A stretch of DNA of 64,000 bases, from the NCBI RefSeq assembly GCF_038148855.1, contig NZ_JBBVGR010000006.1:1-64000 (forward strand), read 5' to 3'. The position numbers were made by a program, and so were the translations under genes. Position 1 is the first letter of the stretch. Each line of letters opens with the position of its first letter. This DNA is from Phycobacter sedimenti (GTDB taxonomy: Bacteria > Pseudomonadota > Alphaproteobacteria > Rhodobacterales > Rhodobacteraceae). This document shows positions 35,557 to 46,091 of the stretch, piece after piece. The notes beneath the pieces are model-generated. The model was not told the origin of the DNA and made no database searches. It was given only the letters and a program-made list of their open reading frames with translations.

Positions 35557-36573
35557 TTAGAACGAATCTTCGAACTTCTTGGCCAGATCTTCGATGTTGT
35601 CCGGCGGCCAGTCCTCGACGTCCATGCCAAGGTGCAGGCCCATGCCCGACAGCACTTCCTTGATCTCGTTCAGGGACTTGCGGCCAAAGTTCGGGGTGCG
35701 CAGCATCTCTGCTTCGGTTTTCTGGATCAGATCGCCGATGTAGACGATGTTGTCGTTCTTCAGGCAGTTTGCAGACCGCACCGACAGTTCCAACTCGTCC
35801 ACTTTCTTCAAGAGAAGCGGGTTGAACTCGAGACCGTCGTCTTCGTCCTGACGGCCAGCAGACTCGGGTTCTTCGAAGTTCACGAAGATCGACAGCTGAT
35901 CCTGCAGAATGCGCGCAGCGTAGGCCACAGCATCATCCGGCGTGACAGAGCCATCGGTTTCCACTTTCATGGTCAGCTTGTCGTAGTCCAGAACCTGGCC
36001 TTCACGGGTCGGCTGAACGTCATAGGAGACCTTCTTGACCGGCGAGTAGATCGCATCGATCGGGATCAGACCGATGGGTGCATCTTCCGGCTTGTTCTTC
36101 TCGGCAGAGACATAGCCTTTACCGGTGTTGACGGTCAGCTCCATGAACAGATCCGCGCCATCGTCCAGGTGGCAGATCACGTGATCGCGGTTCAGAACCT
36201 CGATCCCGGCGCTTTCGGAGATGTCACCGGCGGTCACGATTGCCGGACCCTTGGCGTTGATCGACAGGCGCTTGGGGCCTTCGACTTCCATGCGCAGGGA
36301 CACGCCCTTGAGGTTCAGGATGATGTCGGTCACGTCCTCACGTACGCCAGCCACGCTGGAGAACTCGTGCAGAACGTTGTCGATCTGGACGCTGGTGATG
36401 GCGGCGCCTTGCAGCGAGCTCATCAGAACGCGGCGCAGCGCGTTGCCGAGGGTCAGACCAAAGCCACGCTCCAGCGGTTCGGCAACAACGGTTGCCTGAC
36501 GCGCAGGATCATTTCCCGGCTTCACTTCAAGCTGCGTCGGCTTGATCAATTCGGCCCAATTTTTATGGATCAT
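35557..36573 (-). CDS. rpoA: RNA polymerase alpha subunit
   Basis: 338 residues. The N-terminal assembly domain starts with MIHKNWAELIKPTQLEV and includes FGLTLGNALRRVLMSSL. The linker is acidic and the C-terminal domain carries the UP-element-binding ANCLKNDNIVYIGDLIQK and GRKSLNEIKEVL helices. The start at 36573 is the conserved one; an upstream frame extension to 36675 is not. Confidence 0.98.
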   Translation of the reverse strand: MIHKNWAELIKPTQLEVKPGNDPARQATVVAEPLERGFGLTLGNALRRVLMSSLQGAAITSVQIDNVLHEFSSVAGVREDVTDIILNLKGVSLRMEVEGPKRLSINAKGPAIVTAGDISESAGIEVLNRDHVICHLDDGADLFMELTVNTGKGYVSAEKNKPEDAPIGLIPIDAIYSPVKKVSYDVQPTREGQVLDYDKLTMKVETDGSVTPDDAVAYAARILQDQLSIFVNFEEPESAGRQDEDDGLEFNPLLLKKVDELELSVRSANCLKNDNIVYIGDLIQKTEAEMLRTPNFGRKSLNEIKEVLSGMGLHLGMDVEDWPPDNIEDLAKKFEDSF

Positions 36574-36641
36574 GCAATCCCTCCATTCCTGTCCACGCCC
36601 CATGTCCAAAGGTGCGGACGCCCGAGGTTCAAAATGACGGA

Positions 36642-36672
36642 CTGGGGCCCGACACATCCGGCGGGGCCCCAG
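36642..36672 (-). promoter_or_regulatory. GC hairpin between rpsK and rpoA
   Basis: CTGGGGCC (36642) pairs with GGCCCCAG (36665) around a 15-base loop. There is no T-run. Possibly a processing or translational-control structure in the alpha operon. Confidence 0.4.
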
Positions 36673-36687
36673 CAATAGTCTGAAATA

Positions 36688-37077
36688 TTAGACGCGGCGG
36701 CGCTTCGGCGGGCGGCAGCCGTTGTGGGCGATCGGGGTCACATCACGGATCGAGGTGATGTTGAAACCGATTGCAGCCAAGGCGCGCAGCGCGGATTCAC
36801 GGCCCGAACCGGGACCCTGAACTTCGACCTCAAGGGTCTTTACGCCGTGTTCCTGAGCTTTCTTGCCTGCGTCCTCGGCAGCCATCTGCGCGGCATAGGG
36901 CGTGGACTTACGGGAGCCCTTGAAGCCCATGGTGCCGGCGGAGGACCAGGAGATCGCATTGCCCTGAACGTCGGAGATCAGGATCTTGGTGTTGTTGAAC
37001 GAAGAGTTCACATGCGCAACACCTGTGGCGATGTTCTTGCGCTCTTTGCGCTTAATGCGGGATTTATCGCGTGCCAT
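36688..37077 (-). CDS. rpsK: 30S ribosomal protein S11
   Basis: 129 residues with the conserved GVAHVNSSFNNTKILISD near the N-terminus and C-terminal PIAHNGCRPPKRRRV. It starts 15 bases after rpsM. Binds 16S rRNA on the platform near the E/P site. Confidence 0.97.
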   Translation of the reverse strand: MARDKSRIKRKERKNIATGVAHVNSSFNNTKILISDVQGNAISWSSAGTMGFKGSRKSTPYAAQMAAEDAGKKAQEHGVKTLEVEVQGPGSGRESALRALAAIGFNITSIRDVTPIAHNGCRPPKRRRV

Positions 37078-37092
37078 GTTCCGGATCCTCCC

Positions 37093-37461
37093 TTATTTCT
37101 TCTTACCGGCAATTGCCTTTGCGGGGCCTTTGCGGGTGCGTGCGTTGGTGTGGGTCCGCTGACCGCGAACCGGCAGGTTGCGGCGGTGGCGCAGGCCACG
37201 GTAGCAGCCCAGATCCATCAGACGCTTGATGTTCATCTGCACTTCACGACGCAAGTCACCTTCAACGGTGTAGTTCGCATCGATGTGCTCGCGGATGGCC
37301 AGAACTTCGGAGTCGGACAGCTCGTTCACACGACGGCTTGCGTCGATGCCCACTGCTTCGCAGATGGCCTGAGCGGAGGTTGTACCGATACCGGTGATAT
37401 AGGTGAGGGCGATGGGGACCCGTTTGGCAGTCGGGATGTTTACGCCGGCAATACGTGCCAC
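37093..37461 (-). CDS. rpsM: 30S ribosomal protein S13
   Basis: 122 residues, beginning MARIAGVNIPTAKRVPIALTYI, with the C-terminal RGQRTHTNARTRKG tail that contacts the P-site tRNA. It begins a new transcription unit after the adk terminator. No rpmJ (L36) gene sits between secY/adk and rpsM, unlike in E. coli. Confidence 0.97.
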   Translation of the reverse strand: MARIAGVNIPTAKRVPIALTYITGIGTTSAQAICEAVGIDASRRVNELSDSEVLAIREHIDANYTVEGDLRREVQMNIKRLMDLGCYRGLRHRRNLPVRGQRTHTNARTRKGPAKAIAGKKK

Positions 37462-37713
37462 GTGTCACTTTCCTTTCGTTGCGGTTCCGTAGCTCCAGAA
37501 CCTTTTTTCACAACGCTCAACAATGGCAGGTCCGCCGGATCGTCAAGCTTGTCTCGAGGTAGTCAAACGGCAGAAATAGTCCCGCCGCCTGGGTTGATTC
37601 CCAATAGGGATGGGCTTCCCTATGTGGATTTGCCAATCACGTCAACCCGGGCACAAAAGAAACATGCAGGTTTCCGGTTTTGTCAGGTTTTCCAGTCTCA
37701 AATCCCTGACATG
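37462..37713. promoter_or_regulatory. Leader region of the rpsM-rplQ unit
   Basis: About 250 bases between the adk terminator and the rpsM start, with no gene. Since adk ends in a terminator, the promoter for rpsM-rpsK-rpoA-rplQ must lie here. I could not pick a convincing -35/-10 pair. Confidence 0.4.
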
Positions 37714-37738
37714 AAAAGAGCCGGGGCATACCCGGCTC
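37714..37738 (-). terminator. adk terminator
   Basis: GAGCCGGG pairs with CCCGGCTC around a five-base loop, followed on the minus strand by TTTTCAT. It begins about 25 bases after the adk stop. Confidence 0.88.
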
Positions 37739-37763
37739 ATTCAAGGTTTCGCGTCAAATCGGC

Positions 37764-38401
37764 TCAGCCAAGGATCTTTGCAATCGCGGCCTGAACATCC
37801 CCGATCGATGCCAAGCCGTCGACCTTCTTCAGTTTGCCCTTGGCATAGTAGTATCCGATCAGCGGCGAGGTCTTCTTGTAATACTCCATCAGACGAGTCT
37901 TGAGGCTGTCCTCGTTGTCGTCCGCGCGGCGCTTGATGTTGGTGCCGCCACAATTGGAGCATTTGCCATCGGCTGGCCATGGTTTGGTCTCGTCGTGATA
38001 GACTTCACCGCAGTCGCCGCAGGTGGACCGGCCGGTGATACGCGCGACAAGCGCAGCATCATCCACCGACATCTCCACAACCGCATCGAGGCTTTGCCCC
38101 ATGTCTGACAGCAGGACGGTCAGCGCGTCGGCCTGGGCCAAGGTGCGCGGGAAGCCATCAAAGATGAAGCCACCATCTGCGCCTTCGGCGATCTTTTCCC
38201 GGATCAGGCCGATCACGATCTCATCGGTGACCAGCTCACCGCGGGCGATGACCTCGGCAACTTTCTTGCCCATCTCGCTGCCGCTGGCCTGTGCCTCGCG
38301 CAGCATGTCACCGGTGCTGAGCTGCACCATTCCACGGGTTTCGACAAGATGACGGGCCTGGGTGCCCTTACCGGCGCCCGGCGGGCCCAAGAGAATGATG
38401 T

Positions 38402-38405
<4 letters not shown>
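37764..38405 (-). CDS. adk: Adenylate kinase
   Basis: 213 residues. P-loop GPPGAGKGTQA at 8-18, and a LID domain with a four-cysteine zinc site (CGDCG ... CSNCG, near 130-150), so it is the zinc-bearing form. Interconverts AMP, ADP and ATP. The ATG overlaps the secY stop (ATGA), coupling the two. Confidence 0.97.
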
Positions 38406-39766
<1,361 letters not shown>

Positions 39767-39875
39767 GAAATGGGTCTCTTTTTGCGAAAACGCCGCCCGG
39801 ACCGTTTTCCGGCTCGGACGGCGTATGGGAAAACTGATGACCTATGTAAGCGGCATCGACGCCGCTCACAAGGCG

Positions 39876-40346
39876 TTACTCAGCAGCGGCTGCAGTTGCC
39901 ACGGTCACGGTGCCGCCCGCTTTTTCAACTGCCTCAACGGCCGCTTTGGAAGCGCCGGTGACAGTGATGTTGGACTTGGCCGAGAACTCACCCTTGGCGA
40001 GGATCCGGATCCCGTCCTTCTTGCGCCGCACCAGACCGGATTCGACCAGCGAATCTTCGGTGATGGTTGCAGCGTCCAGCTTGCCAGCGTCGATGAATTT
40101 CTGGATCAGGCCGAGGTTCACAACGGCAAATGCCTTGCGGTTCGGCTTGTTGAAGCCACGCTTGGGCAGACGCTGATAGAGCGGCATCTGGCCGCCTTCG
40201 TAGCCATTGATGGCCACACCCGAACGGGATTTCTGACCTTTGATACCGCGGCCACCCATCTTGCCCTTGCCGGAGCCGGGGCCACGGCCAACACGGGTGC
40301 GTTTCTTGGTGGCGCCTGGATTGTCGCGCAGTTCATTGAGTTTCAT
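39876..40346 (-). CDS. rplO: 50S ribosomal protein L15
   Basis: 156 residues, beginning MKLNELRDNPGATKKRTRVGRG, with the GSGKGKMGGRGIKGQKSR segment and the Ala-rich tail. The start at 40346 is the conserved one. It is the first gene after the insert that separates it from rpmD, so it needs its own promoter. Confidence 0.97.
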   Translation of the reverse strand: MKLNELRDNPGATKKRTRVGRGPGSGKGKMGGRGIKGQKSRSGVAINGYEGGQMPLYQRLPKRGFNKPNRKAFAVVNLGLIQKFIDAGKLDAATITEDSLVESGLVRRKKDGIRILAKGEFSAKSNITVTGASKAAVEAVEKAGGTVTVATAAAAE

Positions 40347-40502
40347 ATCGCTTCTCCTAAAGCCGGACGTGCCCCGCGAAGCGTGATGGGACAGACACGG
40401 CGTTTCTTGATTTTGATTCTGTGCCACTGGAGGACACCGGGGGCGTATAGCCCCCAGGCGTGATTGTTTCAACCCCACAGCAACAAGGTCCCGAGCGGTG
40501 GG

Positions 40503-41027
40503 TCAAGCGTAAAGCGCGCTCACACTGGGTTGCTCGGAAATAGCGGCAATCGCGCGGGCTCGGCATTCGGGGCACACCCGGCGGGCAATTAGCGTATCCG
40601 GTCCGGGATCGCTGAGTGTTCCTTCAATCCACTGCTGGTTGGCATGATAGCGCAGGCACTGAGTGCACTGACACGTTACGTCCAGCAGTGGGATTTTTAC
40701 GACCGATGATCCAGCCTCGGATTTCTGTAATTCATGGCTAACAAAAATGCCTTGACCGCGCGTTGGCTCAATTCTCATTTGAAACCAGCGCCGAATATTC
40801 GGACCATCGCATCGATATCGCAGAGCAATCGCTGCGTCGGTTTGTCTTACATGAAAGAACAGAGCATTCAGAAACGCCTGGGTGTCAATGTCGGCGACAA
40901 AGCCCCACAACGGTCTGTTTAGAACTGTGTACTCAGAGGCGCCTGACGCTCTGGCCTCGACTGCGTAGTCATCCCAATCCGGGCTGACCTCTCTCAACAC
41001 GTTCTGCGCATCTACTCGGTACCACAT
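40503..41027 (-). CDS. Hypothetical PAS-like protein with C-terminal cysteine pairs
   Basis: About 174 residues from the ATG at 41027 (MWYRVDAQNVLREVSPDWDDYA). The N-terminal half resembles a small PAS-type sensor domain in outline (WDDYA ... LWGFVADIDTQAF ... ALRYRCDGPNIRRWFQMRI). The C-terminal third has CQCTQC and CPEC, spaced like a zinc ribbon. The function is unknown. It lies on the same strand as rplO and about 160 bases before it, inside the insert, with no visible terminator between, so some read-through into rplO is possible. Confidence 0.55.
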   Translation of the reverse strand: MWYRVDAQNVLREVSPDWDDYAVEARASGASEYTVLNRPLWGFVADIDTQAFLNALFFHVRQTDAAIALRYRCDGPNIRRWFQMRIEPTRGQGIFVSHELQKSEAGSSVVKIPLLDVTCQCTQCLRYHANQQWIEGTLSDPGPDTLIARRVCPECRARAIAAISEQPSVSALYA

Positions 41028-41191
41028 GGCCGCTCTCAAACGATGGAGCCCACTGCCCGTTGAAATGGTATCACACCGCCTTAAACGGAGCAAGCAGCGC
41101 GTCAAAAAGCGCGGGTCAGCCAAGGCGCGTCACATGCCTGCCGCACCGACCTTCACAAATCCTGCGTCGGGAAAGTAAACGCCCGATGCGT

Positions 41192-41407
41192 TCAACGGCC
41201 AAAGACGTTGCAACGGGCTACGTCTACTATGTCGCAGCGATGCAGGCCGATGTCTGCAAGTTCGCGATCGGTAAGGTTCTGCAACGCCCGATACGTGCGG
41301 CGATATTCGGAACGCTGCTTCAATGCGGCGCGAAGGGACTGCGCAATCTGGCGCAGGCGTGCCACCGGTGTTGGGCCGCGGTCGGCTGTCAGTGTTGTAT
41401 ATGCCAT
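41192..41407 (-). CDS. DUF1127-family small protein
   Basis: 71 residues from the ATG at 41407. The C-terminal RALQNLTDRELADIGLHRCDI matches DUF1127 (YjiS-like), small basic proteins that in alphaproteobacteria bind RNA or affect phosphate and carbon metabolism. The role here is unknown. It is upstream of the PAS/zinc-ribbon-like gene in the same direction. Confidence 0.78.
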   Translation of the reverse strand: MAYTTLTADRGPTPVARLRQIAQSLRAALKQRSEYRRTYRALQNLTDRELADIGLHRCDIVDVARCNVFGR

Positions 41408-41704
41408 CGTGATCGTTCTCTCTTCATTCACGCGGACCCCATGCCCGGTAAACAAGTGTCATTTTCAGGAAACGCCGACATAGGATGCGCGTTCTACATC
41501 AACAACCAACACCGGTGACTTGCTGTTATGCGTTTTGGGAATGGTTATGAATTGAGCGGCATTTTGGCTTCGCGAAGAACTCTCACGCAGCTCCCACAAA
41601 AAAAATGCCGGTCTGCGGCTGGTTTGAGAAGGAATTCACATTGAATCTGCCCACGCGAACGTACACATCGCAGTGTAACGGCATAGTGATAAGGCGATTT
41701 CTGG

Positions 41705-43444
41705 ATGATACCGACACGAGACCTGAGCGCGGTAACTTCACACCTCAACTCCGGGGCCTATAAATCGGCTTTGAAATTGGCAAAACGCCTGCAAAAGGCA
41801 TACCCCCGCGACCCGATTCCATTGAACATCGCCGGTATCTGCCTGTCGGCAATGACCAAGCTTCCCGAGGCGATTGTCCAGTTTCAGCGCGCCTTGAAGA
41901 TCGATCCGGGTTTTATCGACGCGCGTCACAACCTTGCGCAGACACTGATTTTGGCAGGGCGTTTCGAACTGGCCATCAAGCTCGCCTCCCCCTTGCGCGA
42001 CACCGATTCGAAGGCCTGTTTCTTTCTGGCGCAGGCCCAGTTCCAGATCGGCGCCTTGGTGGATGCGGAGGCAGCAATCGATCAGGCGCTGGTTCTGAAT
42101 CCCGCCTTTGCGCCCGCGCTGAACCTGCGCGGGCTCATCCTTAACAGTCAGGGGCGCGAAATCGAGGCGATTTCTGCTTTTGAGGCAGCGTTGGCGGTGG
42201 ATCCCGACAATGTGGAAACCCTTGTGAACATCAGCCTGCCACTGGCGAGGCAAAACCGCCACAAGGACGGACATCAGATGGTTGAACGAGCCGTCCAACT
42301 TGCTCCGTCCCATATTGGAGCACGATTGCGGCTCGGCACCTCGTTTGTCGAAGCGGGGGACTACCGGCGGGCCAAAGAACAATTTCTCGCCATCCTGCGG
42401 CTTGACCCTTCCCATCCTCAAGCCTTTCATCAACTGACACGGCTTCTTGACCGCGAGGAGCTCACCTCGCTCGAGGCGCCGGTGACGAAAGCCCTGAAAA
42501 ATGAGCGCGCGGGCTCAAGCGGCGCTGCCGAATTGCACTTCGCCCTGTCACGGATTCAGGAGGCTGGCGGAAACAAAAGCGCGGCCGCCAAGTCCCGGCA
42601 CCTGGCAAATGGGATCCTCGCAAAGCTGTTCCCATATGATGCCCAGCAGGACACCGAAGAGACCGGTCGCATCCTGGCGCGGTTTCCCACGGCCACGGCA
42701 GCCTTGGTCGAGCACCCCCAGGGCCCCTTCCCGATATACGTCCTCGGCCTGCCCCGATCCGGAACATCCCTGGTCGAAGCCATGCTGAGCCGACTTGCGA
42801 ATGTCGCCACACTGGGCGAGCGCGCAGCCACAGGCGTGCTGGTTCAGGACAGCCTGGCCAACGATCTTCCGTTCGATGCGCAAGCCGCCGAGGCTTTCGT
42901 CAGGCAGGATAGAGCCATGCTCCCGGAGCTTGGTCCGGATACCCTCGCCTATGTAGACAAGATGCCTGAGAACTACCGCTACATCGGTTTCCTGTGTACA
43001 GCCTACCCTCAGTGCAGGATCGTCCATGTGAGGCGCGATCCACGCGATGTCGCGCTGTCGATGTGGAAATCGTTCTTTTCGGGTCGTGCCTTGGCCTACA
43101 CCTATGATCAGGCCGCAATGGCGCATCGCTTCGGGCTTTACGCGCGGTTGATGGATCACTGGACCAAGGTCTTTCCCGATCAGATCATTACGCTCGCCTA
43201 CGAGGACCTCGTGTCTGATCCGGTTGGCGCAAGCAAATCCATCGCGGACTTCTGCGGGCTGACCTGGGCACCCGAAATGGCCGCCCCGCAGGACAGCGAT
43301 GCGCCGACCCTGACGGCCAGTGCATCGCAAATCCGACAACCCGTCCACCAACGGTCTGTCGGAACCTGGCGGAACCATTCAGGCGACCTTGGCGAATTCC
43401 TCGCGGCCCTAGATACCAGTCTCTGGCCGGATCTTCCGGCCTGA
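41705..43444 (+). CDS. TPR-repeat sulfotransferase
   Basis: 579 residues. The N-terminal ~300 residues are tetratricopeptide repeats. The C-terminal domain is a sulfotransferase: the 5'-phosphosulfate loop VLGLPRSGTSLVEA is at 346-359 and the 3'-phosphate motif RIVHVRRDPRDVALSMW at ~438-454. It should transfer sulfate from PAPS to an unknown acceptor, perhaps a polysaccharide or a peptide docked on the TPRs. It is read against the ribosomal genes, between rplO and rpmD. Confidence 0.88.
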   Translation: MIPTRDLSAVTSHLNSGAYKSALKLAKRLQKAYPRDPIPLNIAGICLSAMTKLPEAIVQFQRALKIDPGFIDARHNLAQTLILAGRFELAIKLASPLRDTDSKACFFLAQAQFQIGALVDAEAAIDQALVLNPAFAPALNLRGLILNSQGREIEAISAFEAALAVDPDNVETLVNISLPLARQNRHKDGHQMVERAVQLAPSHIGARLRLGTSFVEAGDYRRAKEQFLAILRLDPSHPQAFHQLTRLLDREELTSLEAPVTKALKNERAGSSGAAELHFALSRIQEAGGNKSAAAKSRHLANGILAKLFPYDAQQDTEETGRILARFPTATAALVEHPQGPFPIYVLGLPRSGTSLVEAMLSRLANVATLGERAATGVLVQDSLANDLPFDAQAAEAFVRQDRAMLPELGPDTLAYVDKMPENYRYIGFLCTAYPQCRIVHVRRDPRDVALSMWKSFFSGRALAYTYDQAAMAHRFGLYARLMDHWTKVFPDQIITLAYEDLVSDPVGASKSIADFCGLTWAPEMAAPQDSDAPTLTASASQIRQPVHQRSVGTWRNHSGDLGEFLAALDTSLWPDLPA

Positions 43445-43495
43445 GCCAGAACATTCTGCCCTGGTACAGCAGCCCCCCGCACTCCCGCCTTCTCA

Positions 43496-43529
43496 TGCAA
43501 AAACGCCCCCGCGATGCGGAGGCGTTTTC
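43496..43529. terminator. Bidirectional terminator between the TPR-sulfotransferase and rpmD
   Basis: AAACGCC...GGCGTTTT stem with a GC-rich interior. On the minus strand CGCCTCCGC pairs with GCGGGGGCG (one wobble) and is followed by TTTTTGC, closing the rpmC-to-rpmD segment. On the plus strand TTTTCG follows the stem for the sulfotransferase. Confidence 0.85.
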
Positions 43530-43547
43530 GAGACAATCCCAAAGGGC

Positions 43548-43736
43548 TTAGTCTTTTTCTTCGACGATCTCGACCATGTGGGGGATCTTGTTGATCATCC
43601 CACGCACGGCCGGGGTGTCTTCCAGCTCGCGGGTCTTGTGCATCTTGTTCAGGCCCAGGCCGATCAGCGTCTGGCGCTGTTTGGCGGGGCGGCGGATCGG
43701 AGAACCGATCTGCTTTACAACGATGGTCTTGGCCAT
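43548..43736 (-). CDS. rpmD: 50S ribosomal protein L30
   Basis: 62 residues, beginning MAKTIVVKQIGSPIRRPAKQ, the standard short L30. It starts 12 bases after rpsE and is the last gene before the insert that separates it from rplO. Confidence 0.96.
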   Translation of the reverse strand: MAKTIVVKQIGSPIRRPAKQRQTLIGLGLNKMHKTRELEDTPAVRGMINKIPHMVEIVEEKD

Positions 43737-43748
43737 GTGTCCGTCTCC

Positions 43749-44318
43749 TTACGCTTCAGCGGCTTCGGCAGCCGGTGCTTCGTCCCGCTTAGGCAGGATG
43801 TCGGCGACCTTTTTGCCACGACGCTGTGCAACCGAACGCGGGCTCTGCTCTTTGGTCAGGCCGTTGATGGTTGCGCGGATCATGTTGTAGGGGTTCTGCG
43901 AGCCGATCGACTTGGACACAACATCCTTGATGCCGAGCATCTCGAATACGGCACGCATCGGACCACCGGCGATGATACCGGTACCTTCAGGCGCGGTGCG
44001 CATGACGACTTTGCCGGCACCGTGACGACCGTTCATGTCGTGGTGCAGGGTGCGGCCCTCTTTCAGAGGCACACGGATCATCTGACGCTTGGCCTGCTCG
44101 GTTGCCTTGCGGATGGCCTCGGGCACTTCTTTCGCCTTACCCTTGCCAAAGCCGACGCGGCCTTTCTGATCGCCGACAACGACGAGCGCGGCAAAGCCAA
44201 AGCGCTTACCGCCTTTAACGGTCTTCGAAACGCGGTTGATCGCGACCAGGCGATCTGCGAATTCCGGTGTTTCCTCTTCGCGGCGGCCACGGCCACGGCG
44301 GTTTTCACGTTCTGCCAT
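43749..44318 (-). CDS. rpsE: 30S ribosomal protein S5
   Basis: 189 residues from the ATG at 44318. The double-stranded RNA-binding region LVAINRVSKTVKGGKRFGF is followed by the GFGKGKAKEVPEAIRKA block. The frame is open to 44438, but that extension has no S5 similarity. Confidence 0.97.
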   Translation of the reverse strand: MAERENRRGRGRREEETPEFADRLVAINRVSKTVKGGKRFGFAALVVVGDQKGRVGFGKGKAKEVPEAIRKATEQAKRQMIRVPLKEGRTLHHDMNGRHGAGKVVMRTAPEGTGIIAGGPMRAVFEMLGIKDVVSKSIGSQNPYNMIRATINGLTKEQSPRSVAQRRGKKVADILPKRDEAPAAEAAEA

Positions 44319-44444
44319 CAGGCATTCCTTTCTGACTGGCGCGTCACAAAAGCAGGCGCCGGTTTTGCCAATCCTGGTGAGCAAGGCAGAGACCTGCCCT
44401 GCCCCCGGATCATCGGGGCGGCACAGCGCGCCGCCCACATTACT

Positions 44445-44804
44445 TTAGATCTTCAGACCGCCTTCACGCGCGGCGTCGGCCAGAGCCTTCACCTTGCCGT
44501 GGAACAGGAAGCCACCACGATCGAAATAGGCCTCGGAGACGCCGGCCGCCTTTGCACGCTCGGCGATGACCGAGCCCACTTTGGTGGCGGCTTCGATGTT
44601 GTTCTTGCCAACAAAGCCGAGATCTTTTTCCAGGGTCGATGCCGCTGCCAGAGTCTTGCCCGCAACATCGTCGATCAGCTGAACAGAGATGTTCTTGTTC
44701 GAGCGATGCACGGAAAGACGCAGACGACCTGCGTTGACCTTGCGAAGCTTGTTCCGGACGCGCAGGCGACGCTTCAGAAACAGGGTACGTTTGCTGTTTG
44801 CCAT
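44445..44804 (-). CDS. rplR: 50S ribosomal protein L18
   Basis: 119 residues, beginning MANSKRTLFLKRRLRVRNKL and ending in the conserved FDRGGFLFHGKVKALADAAREGG. It binds 5S rRNA. It follows rplF by 11 bases. Confidence 0.97.
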   Translation of the reverse strand: MANSKRTLFLKRRLRVRNKLRKVNAGRLRLSVHRSNKNISVQLIDDVAGKTLAAASTLEKDLGFVGKNNIEAATKVGSVIAERAKAAGVSEAYFDRGGFLFHGKVKALADAAREGGLKI

Positions 44805-44815
44805 TTTGCTTGTCC

Positions 44816-45349
44816 TTACTTCTTCTTGCCTTCCTTGCGGAAGATAAACTCGCCCTTGTAGCGGATACCCTTGCCTTTGTACGGCTCGGGGCGGCGCCAT
44901 TCGCGGATTTTCGCCGCGACTTCGCCAACCTGCTGCTGGTCGTTACCTTCCACAACGATTTCGGTCTGCTTCGGCGCGGTGATGGTGACACCTTCCGGAG
45001 CAACGAAGTCGACATCGTGGCTGTAGCCCAGGTTCAGCTTCAGGGTGTTGCCCTGCACCTGAGCCCGGTAACCCACACCCTGGATCTCCAGCTCTTTCTT
45101 GAAGCCGGTGGTCACGCCGGTCACGAGGTTCGCGACCATGGTACGGGACATACCCCATTGCTGACGGGCACGCTTGGACTTGCCGCGCGGCTCGATCTTC
45201 ACAATGTTGTCCTCAACGGACAGGGTCACGTCGTCGGTGGCGGTGAAGCTGCGGGTCCCTTTCGGGCCTTTCACTTCGACGGTCTGGCCGGAAACGCTCG
45301 CGGAGACACCGCTGGGCAGTTCGACCGGTTTCTTACCAATACGGGACAT
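44816..45349 (-). CDS. rplF: 50S ribosomal protein L6
   Basis: 177 residues, beginning MSRIGKKPVELPSGV, with the C-terminal RRPEPYKGKGIRYKGE signature. The ATG at 45349 is chosen; the frame's extra codon upstream is a TTG. Confidence 0.97.
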   Translation of the reverse strand: MSRIGKKPVELPSGVSASVSGQTVEVKGPKGTRSFTATDDVTLSVEDNIVKIEPRGKSKRARQQWGMSRTMVANLVTGVTTGFKKELEIQGVGYRAQVQGNTLKLNLGYSHDVDFVAPEGVTITAPKQTEIVVEGNDQQQVGEVAAKIREWRRPEPYKGKGIRYKGEFIFRKEGKKK

Positions 45350-45361
45350 CAATAAGCCTCC

Positions 45362-45754
45362 TTAGAAGACGGTGCAGAGCACTTCGCCGCCGACGTTGGC
45401 TGCGCGTGCGTTTGCGTCCGACATCACACCTTTGGAGGTGGAGACAATCGACACGCCCAGGCCCTGACGGACCGACGGGATGTCATCGACGCCCATGTAA
45501 ACGCGACGACCGGGTTTGGAGACCCGCTTCAGTTCGCGAATGACAGGTTCGCCATCGAAATATTTGAGGCTGATTTCAATAGCCGGGTGGCCATTTTCAC
45601 CAGTGGTCTTCTCATAGCCGCGGATGTAGCCCTCGTCCGCCAGCACATCCAGAACCCATGCCCGCAGCTTGGAAGCCGGGGTCATGACGGTGGATTTGCC
45701 GCGCATCTGAGAGTTACGGATACGGGTGAGCATATCGCCGATAGGATCGTTCAT
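45362..45754 (-). CDS. rpsH: 30S ribosomal protein S8
   Basis: 130 residues: MNDPIGDMLTRIRNSQMRGK at the start and the C-terminal STSKGVMSDANARAANVGGE, both diagnostic. In E. coli S8 represses translation of the spc operon. Confidence 0.97.
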   Translation of the reverse strand: MNDPIGDMLTRIRNSQMRGKSTVMTPASKLRAWVLDVLADEGYIRGYEKTTGENGHPAIEISLKYFDGEPVIRELKRVSKPGRRVYMGVDDIPSVRQGLGVSIVSTSKGVMSDANARAANVGGEVLCTVF

Positions 45755-45767
45755 ATCAGTCTCTCCC

Positions 45768-46073
45768 TTACCAGCTCGATTTCACCATGCCGGGGATCTG
45801 GCCATTCGAGCCCAGTTCCCGCAGAGCGATACGGCTGATCTTCAGCTTACGATAGTAAGCGTGCGGACGGCCGGTCAGCTGGCAGCGATTGTGAAGACGG
45901 GTTGCCGACGAGTTGCGCGGCAATTTCGCCAGTTTCAGACGCGCTTTGAAACGCTCTTCCATCGGGCGGCTTTCGTCATTTGCGATTTCTTTCAGCTCGG
46001 CGCGCTTTGCGGCATACTGAGCCACCAGGCGCTCGCGCTTCTTCTCGCGTTCGATCATGCTTTTCTTAGCCAT
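45768..46073 (-). CDS. rpsN: 30S ribosomal protein S14
   Basis: 101 residues, the long zinc-free form (no CxxC pairs), with RLHNRCQLTGRPHAYYRKLKISR near residue 62. It is 13 bases before rpsH. Confidence 0.97.
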   Translation of the reverse strand: MAKKSMIEREKKRERLVAQYAAKRAELKEIANDESRPMEERFKARLKLAKLPRNSSATRLHNRCQLTGRPHAYYRKLKISRIALRELGSNGQIPGMVKSSW

Positions 46074-46091
46074 GTCTCTTCCTTCCCGCGC

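Noticed and set aside
40347..43547. Transposon or prophage boundary for the rpmD/rplO insert
   Set aside because: No transposase, integrase, terminal inverted repeats or target duplication could be seen at either edge.
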